Shown: positions 7,933 through 16,270, numbered from the stretch's first letter. The stretch: 35,884 bases of DNA from Armatimonadota bacterium (GCA_026392155.1 JAPLCP010000058.1:1-35884), one strand, 5' to 3'. Numbers and translations: made by a program. Notes: generated by a model not told the origin, from the letters alone.

Positions 7933-8660
7933 TGCATTTCTCCCTTTCCTTCGCCCCTCGGAACGAGGGTTTCAGCCGAAGGGAGGGGCTGGGGGAGGGA
8001 TGCAAAAAACAGGCCCTCCGGTAAGAGACTTTCGGGCGCGAACTCAAGATGAAGCACGCGGCGGTGCTGGGGGCTCTCGGCGGGCGACGAGGCATGCAAG
8101 AGGAGCGGGGACATGACCACGGCGCTCCCAACGGAGCCGGTGCAGGTTACTTCAGGAGCCTCTTTGCGAAGCGCGGCGATCTGCTCTTGGCTTAAAATCC
8201 CATGGCGGTGCGAGCCCGGAAGAACCCGAAGCGGGCCATTGGTCTGGTCGCAGTCGTCTAAGTGCAGGCGCACCGTGATCATTTTCTCCAGGATAGCGGC
8301 GGGAGGAAGCACATGAAGCACGCCCGCTTTAACCGTCCACGGCCCCCAGCCGGGAAGCTCGATGCGCTCGGCAACCGCGATGGCGCGGTCTTGGTGCCAC
8401 CCGACGTGCCAGTTGGCTCCAGGGACTTTATCAAAGAAAATGGCGCGGGTGGGTATGGTCGCCACGCCGGTGAGAGCGAGCACGCGCGGATCGGCGGCCA
8501 CTGCCTGCACATCATGCAGGGCCAGGATATTGCGCCGGGCGTAGACACTCTCGCCGCGCTGTGAGGCATCGCCCGCTGTTTCGAGAGCCGTACGAAGGCG
8601 CTCCACAATGGGCAGGTCAAGTACCTCGGGGATCAGCTGGTAGCCGGTTTCCTCAAACAT
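7929..8660 (-). CDS. PhyH-family Fe(II)/2-oxoglutarate dioxygenase
   Basis: The 243-residue product starts MFEETGYQLIPEVLD and carries the phytanoyl-CoA dioxygenase pattern: HVGWHQDRAIAV with the H-x-D iron ligands near residue 90, ITVRLHLDDCDQTNGPLRVL, PGSHRHGI, and a late HASSP...HRRVLHLEF that should give the third His ligand and the 2-oxoglutarate-binding Arg. It would hydroxylate a small organic substrate in the cytoplasm. The final 25 residues come from a repeat element and are unlikely to belong to the domain. Start chosen at 8660 because the domain begins there and a TATACT box lies 7 bases upstream; an open frame continues to 8954 but only as the antisense of the divergent oxidoreductase gene. 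First gene of a four-gene operon with ATGA overlap to comB. Confidence 0.85.
   Translation of the reverse strand: MFEETGYQLIPEVLDLPIVERLRTALETAGDASQRGESVYARRNILALHDVQAVAADPRVLALTGVATIPTRAIFFDKVPGANWHVGWHQDRAIAVAERIELPGWGPWTVKAGVLHVLPPAAILEKMITVRLHLDDCDQTNGPLRVLPGSHRHGILSQEQIAALRKEAPEVTCTGSVGSAVVMSPLLLHASSPAESPQHRRVLHLEFAPESLLPEGLFFASLPQPLPSAETLVPRGEGKGEMQ
7941..8000. repeat. G-rich palindromic element at the 3' end of the PhyH gene (copy A)
   Basis: CCTTCG (7948-7953) pairs with CGAAGG (7977-7982) around a CCCTCG/CGAGGG hairpin, then GAGGGGCTGGGGGAGGG. Its translation, SLPQPLPSAETLVPRGEGKG, resembles peptides that recur at ends of unrelated bacterial proteins where such repeats have invaded genes. 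Confidence 0.6.
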
Positions 8661-8667
8661 CCGTGTG

Positions 8668-8673
8668 AGTATA
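8668..8673 (-). promoter_or_regulatory. -10 box TATACT for the PhyH-comB-GNAT operon
   Basis: On the minus strand TATACT ends 7 bases before ATG 8660, predicting a leaderless message. It is back to back with the TATAAT of the divergent gene at 8697-8702, only 23 bases away. Confidence 0.6.
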
Positions 8674-8696
8674 CCGACTATTCTGCCCAAAAGCGG

Positions 8697-8702
8697 TATA
8701 AT
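8697..8702 (+). promoter_or_regulatory. -10 box TATAAT for the oxidoreductase operon
   Basis: Perfect TATAAT ending 6 bases before GTG 8709, so the predicted transcription start is the G of that codon. No clear -35 is seen. Confidence 0.65.
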
Positions 8703-8708
8703 GCCGCC

Positions 8709-9773
8709 GTGCTGGAGAAAATGCGAGGAACTGCTTTGATTGGCTGTGGGGGCATGGCGAGCCACTACCGCGGTGTCTATGCCCACTACCCGCACGCTCC
8801 GTTTCAGCTTGTCGTGGATGTCAATGCCGAGGTTGCGCAGAGCGTGGCGAGCGAGCTGGGAGTCGCCCGCTGGTCTACGGACTGGTGCGAGGCACTGGCA
8901 GACGACATTGAGGTGGCCGATATCTCCACGCCCAATCACTTTCATGAAGAGCAAGCGGTGGCGCTTCTAAACGCGGGCAAGCATGTCATCATCCAGAAAC
9001 CCCTCGCCCCGAGCGTGGCGGCCTGTCATACGATTGTCAAAGCGGCGCGGAGGAGTGGGAAGAGTGCGGGTGTCTATCTGTCCGATCTGGAAGACCCGGC
9101 GGTCTGGGATCTGCGAGCGATGGTCTTGAAGGGCCACTTTGGCCGTGTCACCGGGACTCGGGCACGCTATGCTCATCGTGGTGGTCTCACGGCAAGCCCG
9201 AGTGCGTGGCGCGGCTCGGCGAAGAAGACCGGTGGCGGCTCGTTCATCCAGCTAGCGATTCACCACACCAATCTTGCGTCGTGGTTGCTGGGGGAAGAGA
9301 TCGTCTCCGTGATGGGCTATGCCAAGAACTTGATGTGCGAGAACATCGGCGGCGACGATACCTCGGCGTGCGTGGCGGAGTTTGCGGGCGGCGCAATCGG
9401 TGTTTTTGAATCGGCGTGGAATGCGGAGGGGACGTGCTTCCAGCTCTACGGCTCGGAGGGCAGTGTCACGATCCACGGCACCGAAGGCGCACGCATCGAA
9501 GGAAAAGTAGGGAAGCCCTTTGTCGGACACACGCTCCAGACGGATAGTGCGGGGCACTTTGTGCGTGAGGCCGTGGGGGGCAATACCCTGCGGGGCTCTG
9601 GGGGCAAGTTTGATCAGCATGTCGCGTTTCTGGAGTGTGTGCGTCAAGGAAAGCCCCCTCACGTTCCGGTGGAAGTGGGCCGAACCGATGTGGCGGTCTG
9701 CAAGGCCGTGACTCGCTCGGCGGAGACGGGGCGTCGTGTGACGATTTCGGAGATTTTAGAGGAAGCGTTATGA
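8709..9773 (+). CDS. Gfo/Idh/MocA family NAD(P)-dependent oxidoreductase
   Basis: 354 residues. The Rossmann start is TALIGCGGMASHYRGVYAHY, followed by DISTPNHFHEEQAVALLNAG, then IIQKPLA (the EKP-type motif with Gln for Glu but the catalytic-region Lys kept), and the C-terminal sheet domain with GGGSFIQLAIHHTNLASWLL supplying the active-site His. It oxidises or reduces a sugar or cyclitol-type substrate using a nicotinamide cofactor. Two starts are possible: GTG 8709 exactly at the predicted leaderless transcript start, or ATG 8721 preceded by GGAG at short spacing. The stop overlaps the next gene in ATGA. The isomerase/epimerase two genes downstream fits a sugar-related cassette. Confidence 0.9.
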   Translation: MLEKMRGTALIGCGGMASHYRGVYAHYPHAPFQLVVDVNAEVAQSVASELGVARWSTDWCEALADDIEVADISTPNHFHEEQAVALLNAGKHVIIQKPLAPSVAACHTIVKAARRSGKSAGVYLSDLEDPAVWDLRAMVLKGHFGRVTGTRARYAHRGGLTASPSAWRGSAKKTGGGSFIQLAIHHTNLASWLLGEEIVSVMGYAKNLMCENIGGDDTSACVAEFAGGAIGVFESAWNAEGTCFQLYGSEGSVTIHGTEGARIEGKVGKPFVGHTLQTDSAGHFVREAVGGNTLRGSGGKFDQHVAFLECVRQGKPPHVPVEVGRTDVAVCKAVTRSAETGRRVTISEILEEAL

Positions 9774-10894
9774 TACTCATTGCTCTGCTCGCGCTGGGAC
9801 AGGTTTCCCTGAAGGCAACGCCCGTTCCTAAGACAACGCCAACACCTAGGCCTACCGTAACAACAGCGCCCAAGTCGATTGTCGCGCCTCAGGAGCCTGC
9901 ACCCTGGGAGCCCTCGCTTCTGTGGCGAACGTCGATTAAGCGGGGCGAGGGAACCGCCGCTATCGGTAAAGACGGCGCTTTTGTGACCGGGGCGACCATG
10001 GTGCACCGGTTCAATAAAGAGGGCCGTACGGACTGGTCCACGGAGATTGGGGCCACCCAGAGTGAGCTAGCACTCGACGCTAAGCGGGTCTATGTGGGCT
10101 CGGAGCGGGGGACGGTCTACGCGCTGGATCGCCAGAGTGGGGCAGTGGCCTGGAAAACGACTCTGGGGGGCTCCGTGCGAATGTCACCCGCGGTGATTGG
10201 GCAGCAGGTGATCTTTGAGTCGTCGGATAATGGCGTTTATGGCGTAGATCGGGTCACGGGAGCGCAAAAGTGGAGGTTCGTCCGTCCGGATGGAGCGCTG
10301 GGCTACTCCGCCCCCGTTGCGGGCCCCGAAGGTAGTGTCTTTATCTGTGGAGAGAGCGTGGTCTATCGGCTCAATGCGGAGACGGGCCAAGAGCTCTGGC
10401 GCTCCTCCGTCGGTGGTAAGGCACTCGGGACGGTCTCCTACGCCAATGGACGTGTCTATGTGGCGGGCGATGGAGCGGGCGTCATCGCGCTGGATGCTGA
10501 GACGGGCGAGCGGCGCTGGCGCTTTAAAGTCGAGAACGATAAGACGGGGCCAGACTGGTTCGGCTCTCCGCTGATCGTGGGAAGCACGCTCTATGTCTCG
10601 ACCTACCGCCGCAATGTCTATGCGCTGGAGACAACAACGGGGAAAGTTCGGTGGTCCACCAAGGTCCTTGGCCCCGCCCTGAGCCGCCCTGCGCTGGACG
10701 AAAAACGGGGGGTGCTCTATCTGAGCAGTGGCACCTACCGTGACAATCCCACCCTGACCGCCCTCAATGCCAAGACGGGCGCACAGGTCTGGGACTACAA
10801 GCTCGGCTACACCGCCGCCGCACCAACTCTCTCGGGCGGCCGGCTCTATCTCGCATCAACGAATGGGTACTTTTATGCATTTTCAATCCAATAG
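9770..10894 (+). CDS. Exported PQQ-type beta-propeller repeat protein
   Basis: 374 residues with a short signal peptide (MILIALLALGQVSLKA) and a Thr/Pro-rich linker, then successive blades each ending in a YALD/GVD/YRLNAETG-ELWRS-type motif: VYALDRQSGAVAWKTTLGGS, VYGVDRVTGAQKWRF, VYRLNAETGQELWRSSVGGK, VIALDAETGERRWRF, VYALETTTGKVRWSTKV, LTALNAKTGAQVWDYKLG. These are BamB/PQQ-like WD-type blades; nothing indicates actual PQQ binding, since no dehydrogenase motifs are seen. Likely a periplasmic scaffold or surface protein. ATGA overlap with the preceding oxidoreductase. Confidence 0.9.
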   Translation: MILIALLALGQVSLKATPVPKTTPTPRPTVTTAPKSIVAPQEPAPWEPSLLWRTSIKRGEGTAAIGKDGAFVTGATMVHRFNKEGRTDWSTEIGATQSELALDAKRVYVGSERGTVYALDRQSGAVAWKTTLGGSVRMSPAVIGQQVIFESSDNGVYGVDRVTGAQKWRFVRPDGALGYSAPVAGPEGSVFICGESVVYRLNAETGQELWRSSVGGKALGTVSYANGRVYVAGDGAGVIALDAETGERRWRFKVENDKTGPDWFGSPLIVGSTLYVSTYRRNVYALETTTGKVRWSTKVLGPALSRPALDEKRGVLYLSSGTYRDNPTLTALNAKTGAQVWDYKLGYTAAAPTLSGGRLYLASTNGYFYAFSIQ

Positions 10895-11693
10895 CGCTGT
10901 GATTAGCGCTCCTAAAATCGGTGGTTTCTGGCTTGGTTGCCAGGCCTGGACATTTAACAAGCGCACCGTTGCTGAGGCCATTGCGCTCACCGCAAAAGCG
11001 GGGGGCAAGACCATTGAGTTCTTCCCTGGACAGAAGCTCGAAGCGGGCGGCGAGGGGCTTGGCCCCGGAAACTCCGACGCCACGATCGCAAAAGTGAAGG
11101 CAATGTGTGAGCAGGCAGGTATCACCCCCGTGGCATTTGGTGTCACCGGCTTTGGAGCCAACGAGGCCGATGCCCGCAAGCTAGCCGAGTTTGCCAAGAA
11201 GCTGGGGATCCGCACGATTGTGACGGAGTCTGGCCCTGCGGAGCTCAAAGTCATGGAGAAGTTTGTGAAAGACATGGATCTCTATGTCGCCATTCACAAC
11301 CATCCCAAGCAACCGAAGAACCCGAACTATAAAGTCTGGGATCCCAAGTATGTTCTTGAGCTGGTCTCCCCGTTTGACAAGCGCATCGGAGCCTGTGCCG
11401 ACACGGGGCACTGGGTGCGCAGCGGCATCAAGCCCGTGGACGCGATGAAGATCCTTAAGGGACGCATCCATGCCTCTCACCTCAAAGATCTCAACCAGTT
11501 CGGCGAGCCCCACGGCCACGATGTTCCCTACGGCACCGGGGTCAGCGATGTCCCTGCCATTCTGGAAGAGTTCCGCAAGCAGAACTACCAAGGGCACCTC
11601 TCGATTGAGTACGAGATCAACGGCGATGGCCCGCTAGAAGACGTCGCTGCCTGTATTGGCTTTGTCCGTGGCCTTGGCTACAACAAGAAATAG
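10875..11693 (+). CDS. Sugar phosphate isomerase/epimerase (xylose isomerase-like TIM barrel)
   Basis: About 272 residues. The barrel motifs appear in order: GCQAWTFNKRTVAEAIALTA, KTIEFFPGQ, ITPVAFGVTGFG, IRTIVTESGP, LYVAIHNHPKQP, IGACADTGHWVRSGIKP, IHASHLKDL and GHLSIEYEINGDGP. The Glu, His, Asp and Glu at these strand ends match the metal-binding set of the AP-endonuclease-2-like family. It should isomerise or epimerise a sugar, acting with the Gfo/Idh/MocA gene two positions upstream, a common pairing. The start is uncertain: ATG 10875 (MHFQSN) overlaps the upstream gene, and GTG 10899 just after the upstream stop begins with the conserved region. Confidence 0.85.
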   Translation: MHFQSNSAVISAPKIGGFWLGCQAWTFNKRTVAEAIALTAKAGGKTIEFFPGQKLEAGGEGLGPGNSDATIAKVKAMCEQAGITPVAFGVTGFGANEADARKLAEFAKKLGIRTIVTESGPAELKVMEKFVKDMDLYVAIHNHPKQPKNPNYKVWDPKYVLELVSPFDKRIGACADTGHWVRSGIKPVDAMKILKGRIHASHLKDLNQFGEPHGHDVPYGTGVSDVPAILEEFRKQNYQGHLSIEYEINGDGPLEDVAACIGFVRGLGYNKK

Positions 11694-11699
11694 CAAGTC

Positions 11700-11733
11700 A
11701 GAGCGCTCGCGCAAGCGGGCGCTCTCTTTTTTT
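11700..11733 (+). terminator. Intrinsic terminator
   Basis: AGAGCGC...GCGCTCT stem (with wobble pairs in the inner part, GCAA loop) ending in a run of T at 11727-11733. It closes the 8709-11693 operon immediately before the regulator promoter. Confidence 0.8.
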
Positions 11734-11735
11734 AC

Positions 11736-11764
11736 TTGACTATTTCCAATAATGGAAATATAAT
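11736..11764 (+). promoter_or_regulatory. Sigma70-type promoter with embedded operator for the 11771-16270 operon
   Basis: TTGACT (11736-11741), a 17-base spacer and TATAAT (11759-11764), ending 6 bases before ATG 11771: a leaderless start. The spacer is almost wholly a perfect inverted repeat, TATTTCCA-ATAA-TGGAAATA (11741-11760), overlapping both promoter boxes. A repressor bound there would block polymerase; the first gene encodes a winged-helix regulator, so autoregulation is the natural reading. Confidence 0.8.
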
Positions 11765-11770
11765 CACTTC

Positions 11771-12334
11771 ATGCCTGGAAGCTCTCCTCGAACCCGTGCA
11801 CTCCTCCATCCGATTCGGGCGAGAATCGTGATCGCTCTCCAGGACCGTCAGCTCACCCCACGCCAAATCTCCACCTACATGGAGGACGTTCCGCTTACCA
11901 CGCTCTACCGGCATATCAACTTGCTGCTCTCCGCTGGAATGCTTGAGATTGTAGAGGAGCGCCGCGTGCACGGCACGGTCGAGCGGGTCTTCACCGTGGT
12001 CGAGGCCAATACGTTTCTGACAGAGGAAGACCGAGCACAGCTCACTGCCGAAGATATCACAGGGCTCGTGGGGGCGCTCACGGGAACCGTTCAGGAGGCA
12101 TTTCGGCGCTACACTCGCTTTGCGACTCTTCCACCTGCTCAGCGAGACATCTCCCTGGTGGCCAAGTCCCTCTCGCTTACCGAAGACGAGTACCAGGCGC
12201 TTCGGCAGATCTTGATGGAGTTTATGAGCGCTCATGCGGGGCGTAGCGAAGCGCCTGGCAGGCAGCGCCGGATGGTCGCCTTCTTCTCTGCCCCCGATTT
12301 TGAGCCCGAAAAAAAATCTTCCGGCGAGTCGTAA
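11771..12334 (+). CDS. ArsR-like winged-helix transcriptional regulator
   Basis: 187 residues. The N-terminal part, RTRALLHPIRARIVIALQDR, LTPRQISTYM, PLTTLYRHINLLLSAGMLEI and VEERRVHGTVERVFTVVE, is a clear winged helix (HTH_20/ArsR-like: two helices, recognition helix, beta wing) covering residues 5-80. The remainder is helical and may be a dimerisation or effector domain; no CxC metal motif is present. It probably represses its own operon through the inverted repeat overlapping its promoter and perhaps the similar site at 12370. The regulator precedes a protease, a LolA-like protein and an ABC exporter, so the inducer may be a substrate of the exporter. Confidence 0.8.
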   Translation: MPGSSPRTRALLHPIRARIVIALQDRQLTPRQISTYMEDVPLTTLYRHINLLLSAGMLEIVEERRVHGTVERVFTVVEANTFLTEEDRAQLTAEDITGLVGALTGTVQEAFRRYTRFATLPPAQRDISLVAKSLSLTEDEYQALRQILMEFMSAHAGRSEAPGRQRRMVAFFSAPDFEPEKKSSGES

Positions 12335-12369
12335 CTTTTTTCCTTGTGCTGAGTCTTAGTTTGCAGAAG

Positions 12370-12389
12370 CAATTCCAAAAATGAAAATA
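12370..12389 (+). promoter_or_regulatory. Possible second operator over the S41 protease start
   Basis: CAATTCCAAAAATGAAAATA matches the upstream operator (11741-11760) at 16 of 20 positions and spans the start codon of the next gene. Binding there could add internal control; by eye only. Confidence 0.35.
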
Positions 12390-13610
12390 TCACAAAAAGA
12401 ACTTGATCCCAAGACCCGCCAACAAGTCTTTGAGGCGGTCTGGAACCGAATTAATGTCACGCACTTTGACCCGACTTTTGGCGGCGTCAACTGGGTGGCG
12501 ATGAAGAAGAAATACGCGCCCCTGGTAGTCAAGGTGCGAAACAACGCGGAGCTCTACGCGCTGCTGAGTCGGCTGATCGGGGAGCTGAAGCAGAGCCACT
12601 TCGCCATTCTTCCTGCCGAGGCCTACAGTGTGAGCGAGGCGGTGGGAGCGATAGCCAAAGGTGAGGGCGTGAGCGGGCTGACGGTAGGGCTGCTTGGGGG
12701 CAACCCGATTGTCTTCGCCGTCGCAGAGTCCTCCGCGGGGCAGAAAGCAGGCGTGTTGCCGGGAGCCTGCATTGAGGCTGTTGATGGCAAGCCACTCCTC
12801 GAAGTGCTGGCAAGGCTTACGCCTGAGCAGAAGAAAGCAGGCTACCTCTCGCGGATGCTCCTGACACGCGCTCTGGGGGGCGATGAGGGCCAGCGGCGGA
12901 CACTTCGCCTGCGTGAGCCTGAGGGCGGTGTGCGCGCGGTGGAGCTCACGCTGACCGCAGGGCCGCAGAAACGCGACAATGTCCTGCCAGGCTTTCCGCC
13001 GTTTCCCGCAGAGCTGGAGACCAAGCGCCTAGAGGGCAATGTCGCCTACATCCGCTTCTCACTCTTTACAGGGCTGCTCATGGAAGATCTGCGAAAGGCG
13101 TTCAAAGAAGCAGCGGATGCACCTGGGATTGTGATTGATCTGCGTGGCAACCCCGGGGGACTCGGCCCCGTGACCTATGCCATTGCGGGGCTTGTCAGTC
13201 AGAAGCCAGGGAGCCTTGGAGTGATGAAGACGCGCAGCTCCGCGCTCCAGTTTCCGGTCCTGCCACAAGTGCCGCGCTACGCAGGACCCGTTGCCGTACT
13301 CACCGACGAGCTCTCTGCCTCGTGCTCAGAGATCTTAGCGGGGGGGCTGCAAGAGCTCAAGCGCGCGGTGGTCATTGGGCGGAAGACGGCGGGAATGGTA
13401 CTGCCCTCTGCCGTCGAGAAGCTACCGGGGGGCGTGCGGCTCCAGTACGCTTTTGCGGATTTCAAGACCCCCAAAGGTGTGTTATTAGAGGGCAAGGGAG
13501 TCACACCCGATATTGCCGTGACGCTCACACAAGCGTCTCTTCGCCAGCTCGGTGATCCGGATATCGCCGCGGCGCTGGCCTATCTTAAAACTCAGACGGA
13601 GAAAAAATAG
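12381..13610 (+). CDS. S41 family peptidase (CtpA-like) with PDZ domain
   Basis: 409 residues. Order: N-terminal helical region (QQVFEAVWNRINVTHFDPTF), PDZ segment near 96-140 (GLTVGLLGGNP, SSAGQKAGVLPGACIEAVDG), then the tail-protease core VAYIRFSLF, GIVIDLRGNPGGLGP, LTDELSASCSEILAGGLQEL (nucleophile serine within residues 312-316) and IGRKTAG (catalytic Lys). It would cleave protein C-termini. Family members are usually exported, but this start gives no signal peptide; a hydrophobic stretch in another frame just upstream (about 12338-12370) raises the chance of a frameshifted leader. No Shine-Dalgarno or -10 box precedes ATG 12381. Next gene starts at the base after its stop. Confidence 0.85.
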   Translation: MKISQKELDPKTRQQVFEAVWNRINVTHFDPTFGGVNWVAMKKKYAPLVVKVRNNAELYALLSRLIGELKQSHFAILPAEAYSVSEAVGAIAKGEGVSGLTVGLLGGNPIVFAVAESSAGQKAGVLPGACIEAVDGKPLLEVLARLTPEQKKAGYLSRMLLTRALGGDEGQRRTLRLREPEGGVRAVELTLTAGPQKRDNVLPGFPPFPAELETKRLEGNVAYIRFSLFTGLLMEDLRKAFKEAADAPGIVIDLRGNPGGLGPVTYAIAGLVSQKPGSLGVMKTRSSALQFPVLPQVPRYAGPVAVLTDELSASCSEILAGGLQELKRAVVIGRKTAGMVLPSAVEKLPGGVRLQYAFADFKTPKGVLLEGKGVTPDIAVTLTQASLRQLGDPDIAAALAYLKTQTEKK

Positions 13611-14333
13611 ATGAATCGCTACGGTTTACTGACACTGACGGCCCTCTGTGCCGTATCGGCTTCTGCACAGGCTCCCAAGCCCACGGGAGCGGCGCTGATG
13701 GACAAGGCTGTGACGGTGATCGGCGGGGCTGCCTGGCTTAAAGTGCAGAGTTTTACGAGCAAGGGAACGGTCTCGGTGCCAGCACAGGGCATCTCGGGGA
13801 CGATGGAGATTCAGGCACAAGCGCCCAATAAGTTCGTCATGAAGCAGAGCCTCAAGGGCATGGGGGACTCGTCGAGTGCGTTTGATGGCACGGTGGGCTG
13901 GTCAAAAGATCCCTTCACCGGTCTACGGACACTCGCCGGGGCGGAGCTTGCCTCGCTGAAAGCCCAGTCGGCGCTCTCGATCCGTCCTGCCGATTGGAAG
14001 AGTGTCTATAGCAAAGCTGAGGTTCTGGGAACGGTCAAAGTCGCCGGTGCTCCAGCCTACCGGGTGCGCCTCACTCCCAAAGTGGGCAACCCGGAGACGC
14101 AGTACTTTGATGTGAAGACGGGGCTACAAGTCCGCAGTGACCAGACGCTGGAGACGCCCAATGGCAAGATCGCCGTCGAGAGCTACTTCTCCGACTACCG
14201 CACCGTGAGCGGCATCAAGATGGCCCATAAGATACGCCAGCTCGCGGGACCGACTGAGGTGGTCATCCTACTCTCCGACGTCAAGATCAACGCCCCCGTT
14301 GAGGCTAGTGCCTTTGCGAAGCCTAAAGAATAA
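13611..14333 (+). CDS. Exported LolA-like lipoprotein-sorting-family protein
   Basis: 240 residues with a typical Sec signal (NRYGLLTLTALCAVSASAQA), then a single half-barrel domain of the outer-membrane lipoprotein-sorting type: AVTVIGGAAWLKVQSFTSKG, MEIQAQAPNKFVMKQSLKGM, AFDGTVGWSKDPFTGLRTLA, YRVRLTPKVGNPETQYFDVK and KIAVESYFSDYRTVSGIKMA. Probably periplasmic and binding a hydrophobic ligand. It follows the protease gene without a gap and its stop overlaps the start of natA in TAATG, so it is part of the exporter operon. Exact role unknown. Confidence 0.75.
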   Translation: MNRYGLLTLTALCAVSASAQAPKPTGAALMDKAVTVIGGAAWLKVQSFTSKGTVSVPAQGISGTMEIQAQAPNKFVMKQSLKGMGDSSSAFDGTVGWSKDPFTGLRTLAGAELASLKAQSALSIRPADWKSVYSKAEVLGTVKVAGAPAYRVRLTPKVGNPETQYFDVKTGLQVRSDQTLETPNGKIAVESYFSDYRTVSGIKMAHKIRQLAGPTEVVILLSDVKINAPVEASAFAKPKE

Positions 14334-15073
14334 TGATCCACGTTGAAAATCTGAGCAAGACCTTCACGGATAAGAAGCGCGGCGAGGTATTTGCCGTGCA
14401 GGGGGTCTCTCTGGAGGCCAAGCCGGGGGAGATCTTTGGGGTTCTTGGCCCCAACGGCGCAGGAAAAACCACGCTCCTTCGCATGCTTGCCACGATTCTC
14501 ACCCCGACTTCGGGCACGGCAAGCATCGGGGGCTATGATATCGTCCGCGAGCCCGAGAAAGTCCGGGCGCAGCTCGGCTATCTCACAGGCTCTGCCGGGC
14601 TCTATGAGCGGCTCACAGGCCGAGAAGTCCTGCGCTACTTTGGCGCACTCTACGGCATGGCTCCTGAGAAAGTCGAGGCACGAATCGGAGAGCTGACACG
14701 CGAGCTGGACATGTCCGAGTTTCTGGATGGCCGCTGCGACAAGCTTTCTACGGGCCAGAAGCAGCGCGTCTCGATTGCTCGCTCGGTGCTCCACGATCCG
14801 CCGGTGGTCTTCTTTGATGAGCCGACCAGTGGGCTGGATCTGATGGCGGCCCGAACCGTGGTGCGCTATATCCGGCGCTGCAAAGAGCAAGGCAAGTGCG
14901 TGGTGTTTTCCACACACATCATGAGCGAGGTCGAGGCGCTTTGTGACCGGATTGCGATTATCTACGACGGCAAAGTGGCGGCCATTGGCACGCTCGCGGA
15001 GCTACGCGCGAGAGCGGGTGCGGAGTTTTTTGAGACCGTGTTCCTACGTCTCATTGGTGTCGAGGAGAACTAA
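14333..15073 (+). CDS. natA: ABC exporter ATPase, NatA-like
   Basis: 246 residues with every ABC hallmark: Walker [10 protein letters not shown] (39-47), Q-loop region [14 protein letters not shown], signature [14 protein letters not shown], Walker [13 protein letters not shown] and the switch His in [15 protein letters not shown]. It powers the permease encoded next. The sequence type ([20 protein letters not shown]) matches NatA of the Na+ exporter NatAB, though drug or peptide export is equally possible for this subfamily. ATP site faces the cytoplasm. TAATG overlap with the upstream gene. Confidence 0.9.
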   Translation: MIHVENLSKTFTDKKRGEVFAVQGVSLEAKPGEIFGVLGPNGAGKTTLLRMLATILTPTSGTASIGGYDIVREPEKVRAQLGYLTGSAGLYERLTGREVLRYFGALYGMAPEKVEARIGELTRELDMSEFLDGRCDKLSTGQKQRVSIARSVLHDPPVVFFDEPTSGLDLMAARTVVRYIRRCKEQGKCVVFSTHIMSEVEALCDRIAIIYDGKVAAIGTLAELRARAGAEFFETVFLRLIGVEEN

Positions 15074-15076
15074 GTG

Positions 15077-16270
15077 ATGACGATGTGGCAGATTGTCTTT
15101 AAAAAAGAGTTCAAGGAGATCTTCTCCGACTCACGGACGCGCTTTAATGTGGTTGTTAGCCCGCTCTTGATCACCCCCTTGATTCTTGCCTTGGTCGGGA
15201 GCATGGCGCAGCGCCAGGCCAAAGAGAGCCGGGCTGAGACGATTAAAGTGGGCGTGGTGGGGATGCAAAAAGCGCCCCAGCTTATGGAGGAGCTGAAGAA
15301 CGCGAATAAAATCGAGCTGGAGCCGGTGGCGAGTGTGGAAGCTGCCGAGGCGAAAGTGCGCGATCGTAGCCACAAAGCCGCGATTCTCCTGCCCGAGGAC
15401 GCCGATGAGCGGCTGGGAAACGGCGACTCTATCTCGATTCCCGTGGTGCAAGATGCAGGCAATGAAGCATCGGAGCAGGCGGCAAAGCGTGTGAAAGATC
15501 TTCTCAGTGAGCGCGGCGACCTGCTCGCGGCAAAGCGCCTGCAAGACGCGGGCCTCTCCAAGCAGCTTGTGAAGCCATTTCTCCTGGGGGATAAGAAGCT
15601 TGTTGGCAGTGGAGGGGCAGGAATGCAGCTCCTTGCGATGTTCTTGCCCTACACCCTGGCGCTCTCGGCACTCATGGGGGGGATCATGGCCGCGACCGAC
15701 TCGGTGGCGGGGGAGAAAGAGCGTGGGACGCTAGAAACGCTTCTCGTGGCTCCGCTCTCGCGAAGAGACATTGCGCTGGGCAAGTTCTGCACCGTGACGG
15801 CCACCGCTCTGGTGAGTAGCCTGCTCTCGGTGGTGGGGCTGTTCTGGCCGTTTTATGTCAAGCTGCCAATGTTTAACTGGATGACCTCCGATGGACTCAG
15901 CCTGGGGCCCGCGGCCTTTGTTGCGATTTTGTTAGTACAGGTTCCGCTTGCCGTGCTGGGCTCCGGCGTCTTGCTGGCAGTCTCCACGATGGCGCGCAAT
16001 CAGAAAGAGATGCAGACACTCACCGGGCCCATCGTGATGGTGGGGCTGGTGTGCTCGATGATGGCAATGCTGGTGCGTGCGGATGCGGCGCTCTACTGGT
16101 CTCTCGTTCCTATTGCCAACTCTGGCCTGGTGCTCAAGCAGGCGCTTCAGGGAATGCTCAATCCCACTTTTGTGGCCCTCGCCTGTGGAACCTCCGTGGT
16201 CTACGCCGGTATCGCCGTCGCCTTTGCCGCGAGCCTCTTCAAACGTGAGAACGTCCTCGCCCGGTTTTAG
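15077..16270 (+). CDS. natB: ABC-2 type permease, NatB-like
   Basis: About 397 residues. One N-terminal transmembrane helix (FNVVVSPLLITPLILALVGS), a large soluble loop of about 150 residues (RAETIKVGVVGMQKAPQLME, AILLPEDADERLGNG, VVQDAGNEASEQAAKRV), then five or six helices with the conserved AGEKERGTLETLLVAPLSRR coupling motif. This is the COG1668/NatB layout. With NatA it forms an exporter in the cytoplasmic membrane. ATG 15077 has GAGGAG 9 bases upstream, a genuine Shine-Dalgarno within the end of natA; GTG 15074 is an alternative. Confidence 0.9.
   Translation: MTMWQIVFKKEFKEIFSDSRTRFNVVVSPLLITPLILALVGSMAQRQAKESRAETIKVGVVGMQKAPQLMEELKNANKIELEPVASVEAAEAKVRDRSHKAAILLPEDADERLGNGDSISIPVVQDAGNEASEQAAKRVKDLLSERGDLLAAKRLQDAGLSKQLVKPFLLGDKKLVGSGGAGMQLLAMFLPYTLALSALMGGIMAATDSVAGEKERGTLETLLVAPLSRRDIALGKFCTVTATALVSSLLSVVGLFWPFYVKLPMFNWMTSDGLSLGPAAFVAILLVQVPLAVLGSGVLLAVSTMARNQKEMQTLTGPIVMVGLVCSMMAMLVRADAALYWSLVPIANSGLVLKQALQGMLNPTFVALACGTSVVYAGIAVAFAASLFKRENVLARF

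Noticed and set aside
8661-8954. N-terminal extension of the PhyH open frame
   Set aside because: It is antisense to the oxidoreductase gene, and both the domain start and the TATACT box support 8660.
9770-10894. PQQ-dependent dehydrogenase
   Set aside because: Only the propeller blade repeats are present; no dehydrogenase active-site or haem motif, so a BamB-like structural propeller fits better.
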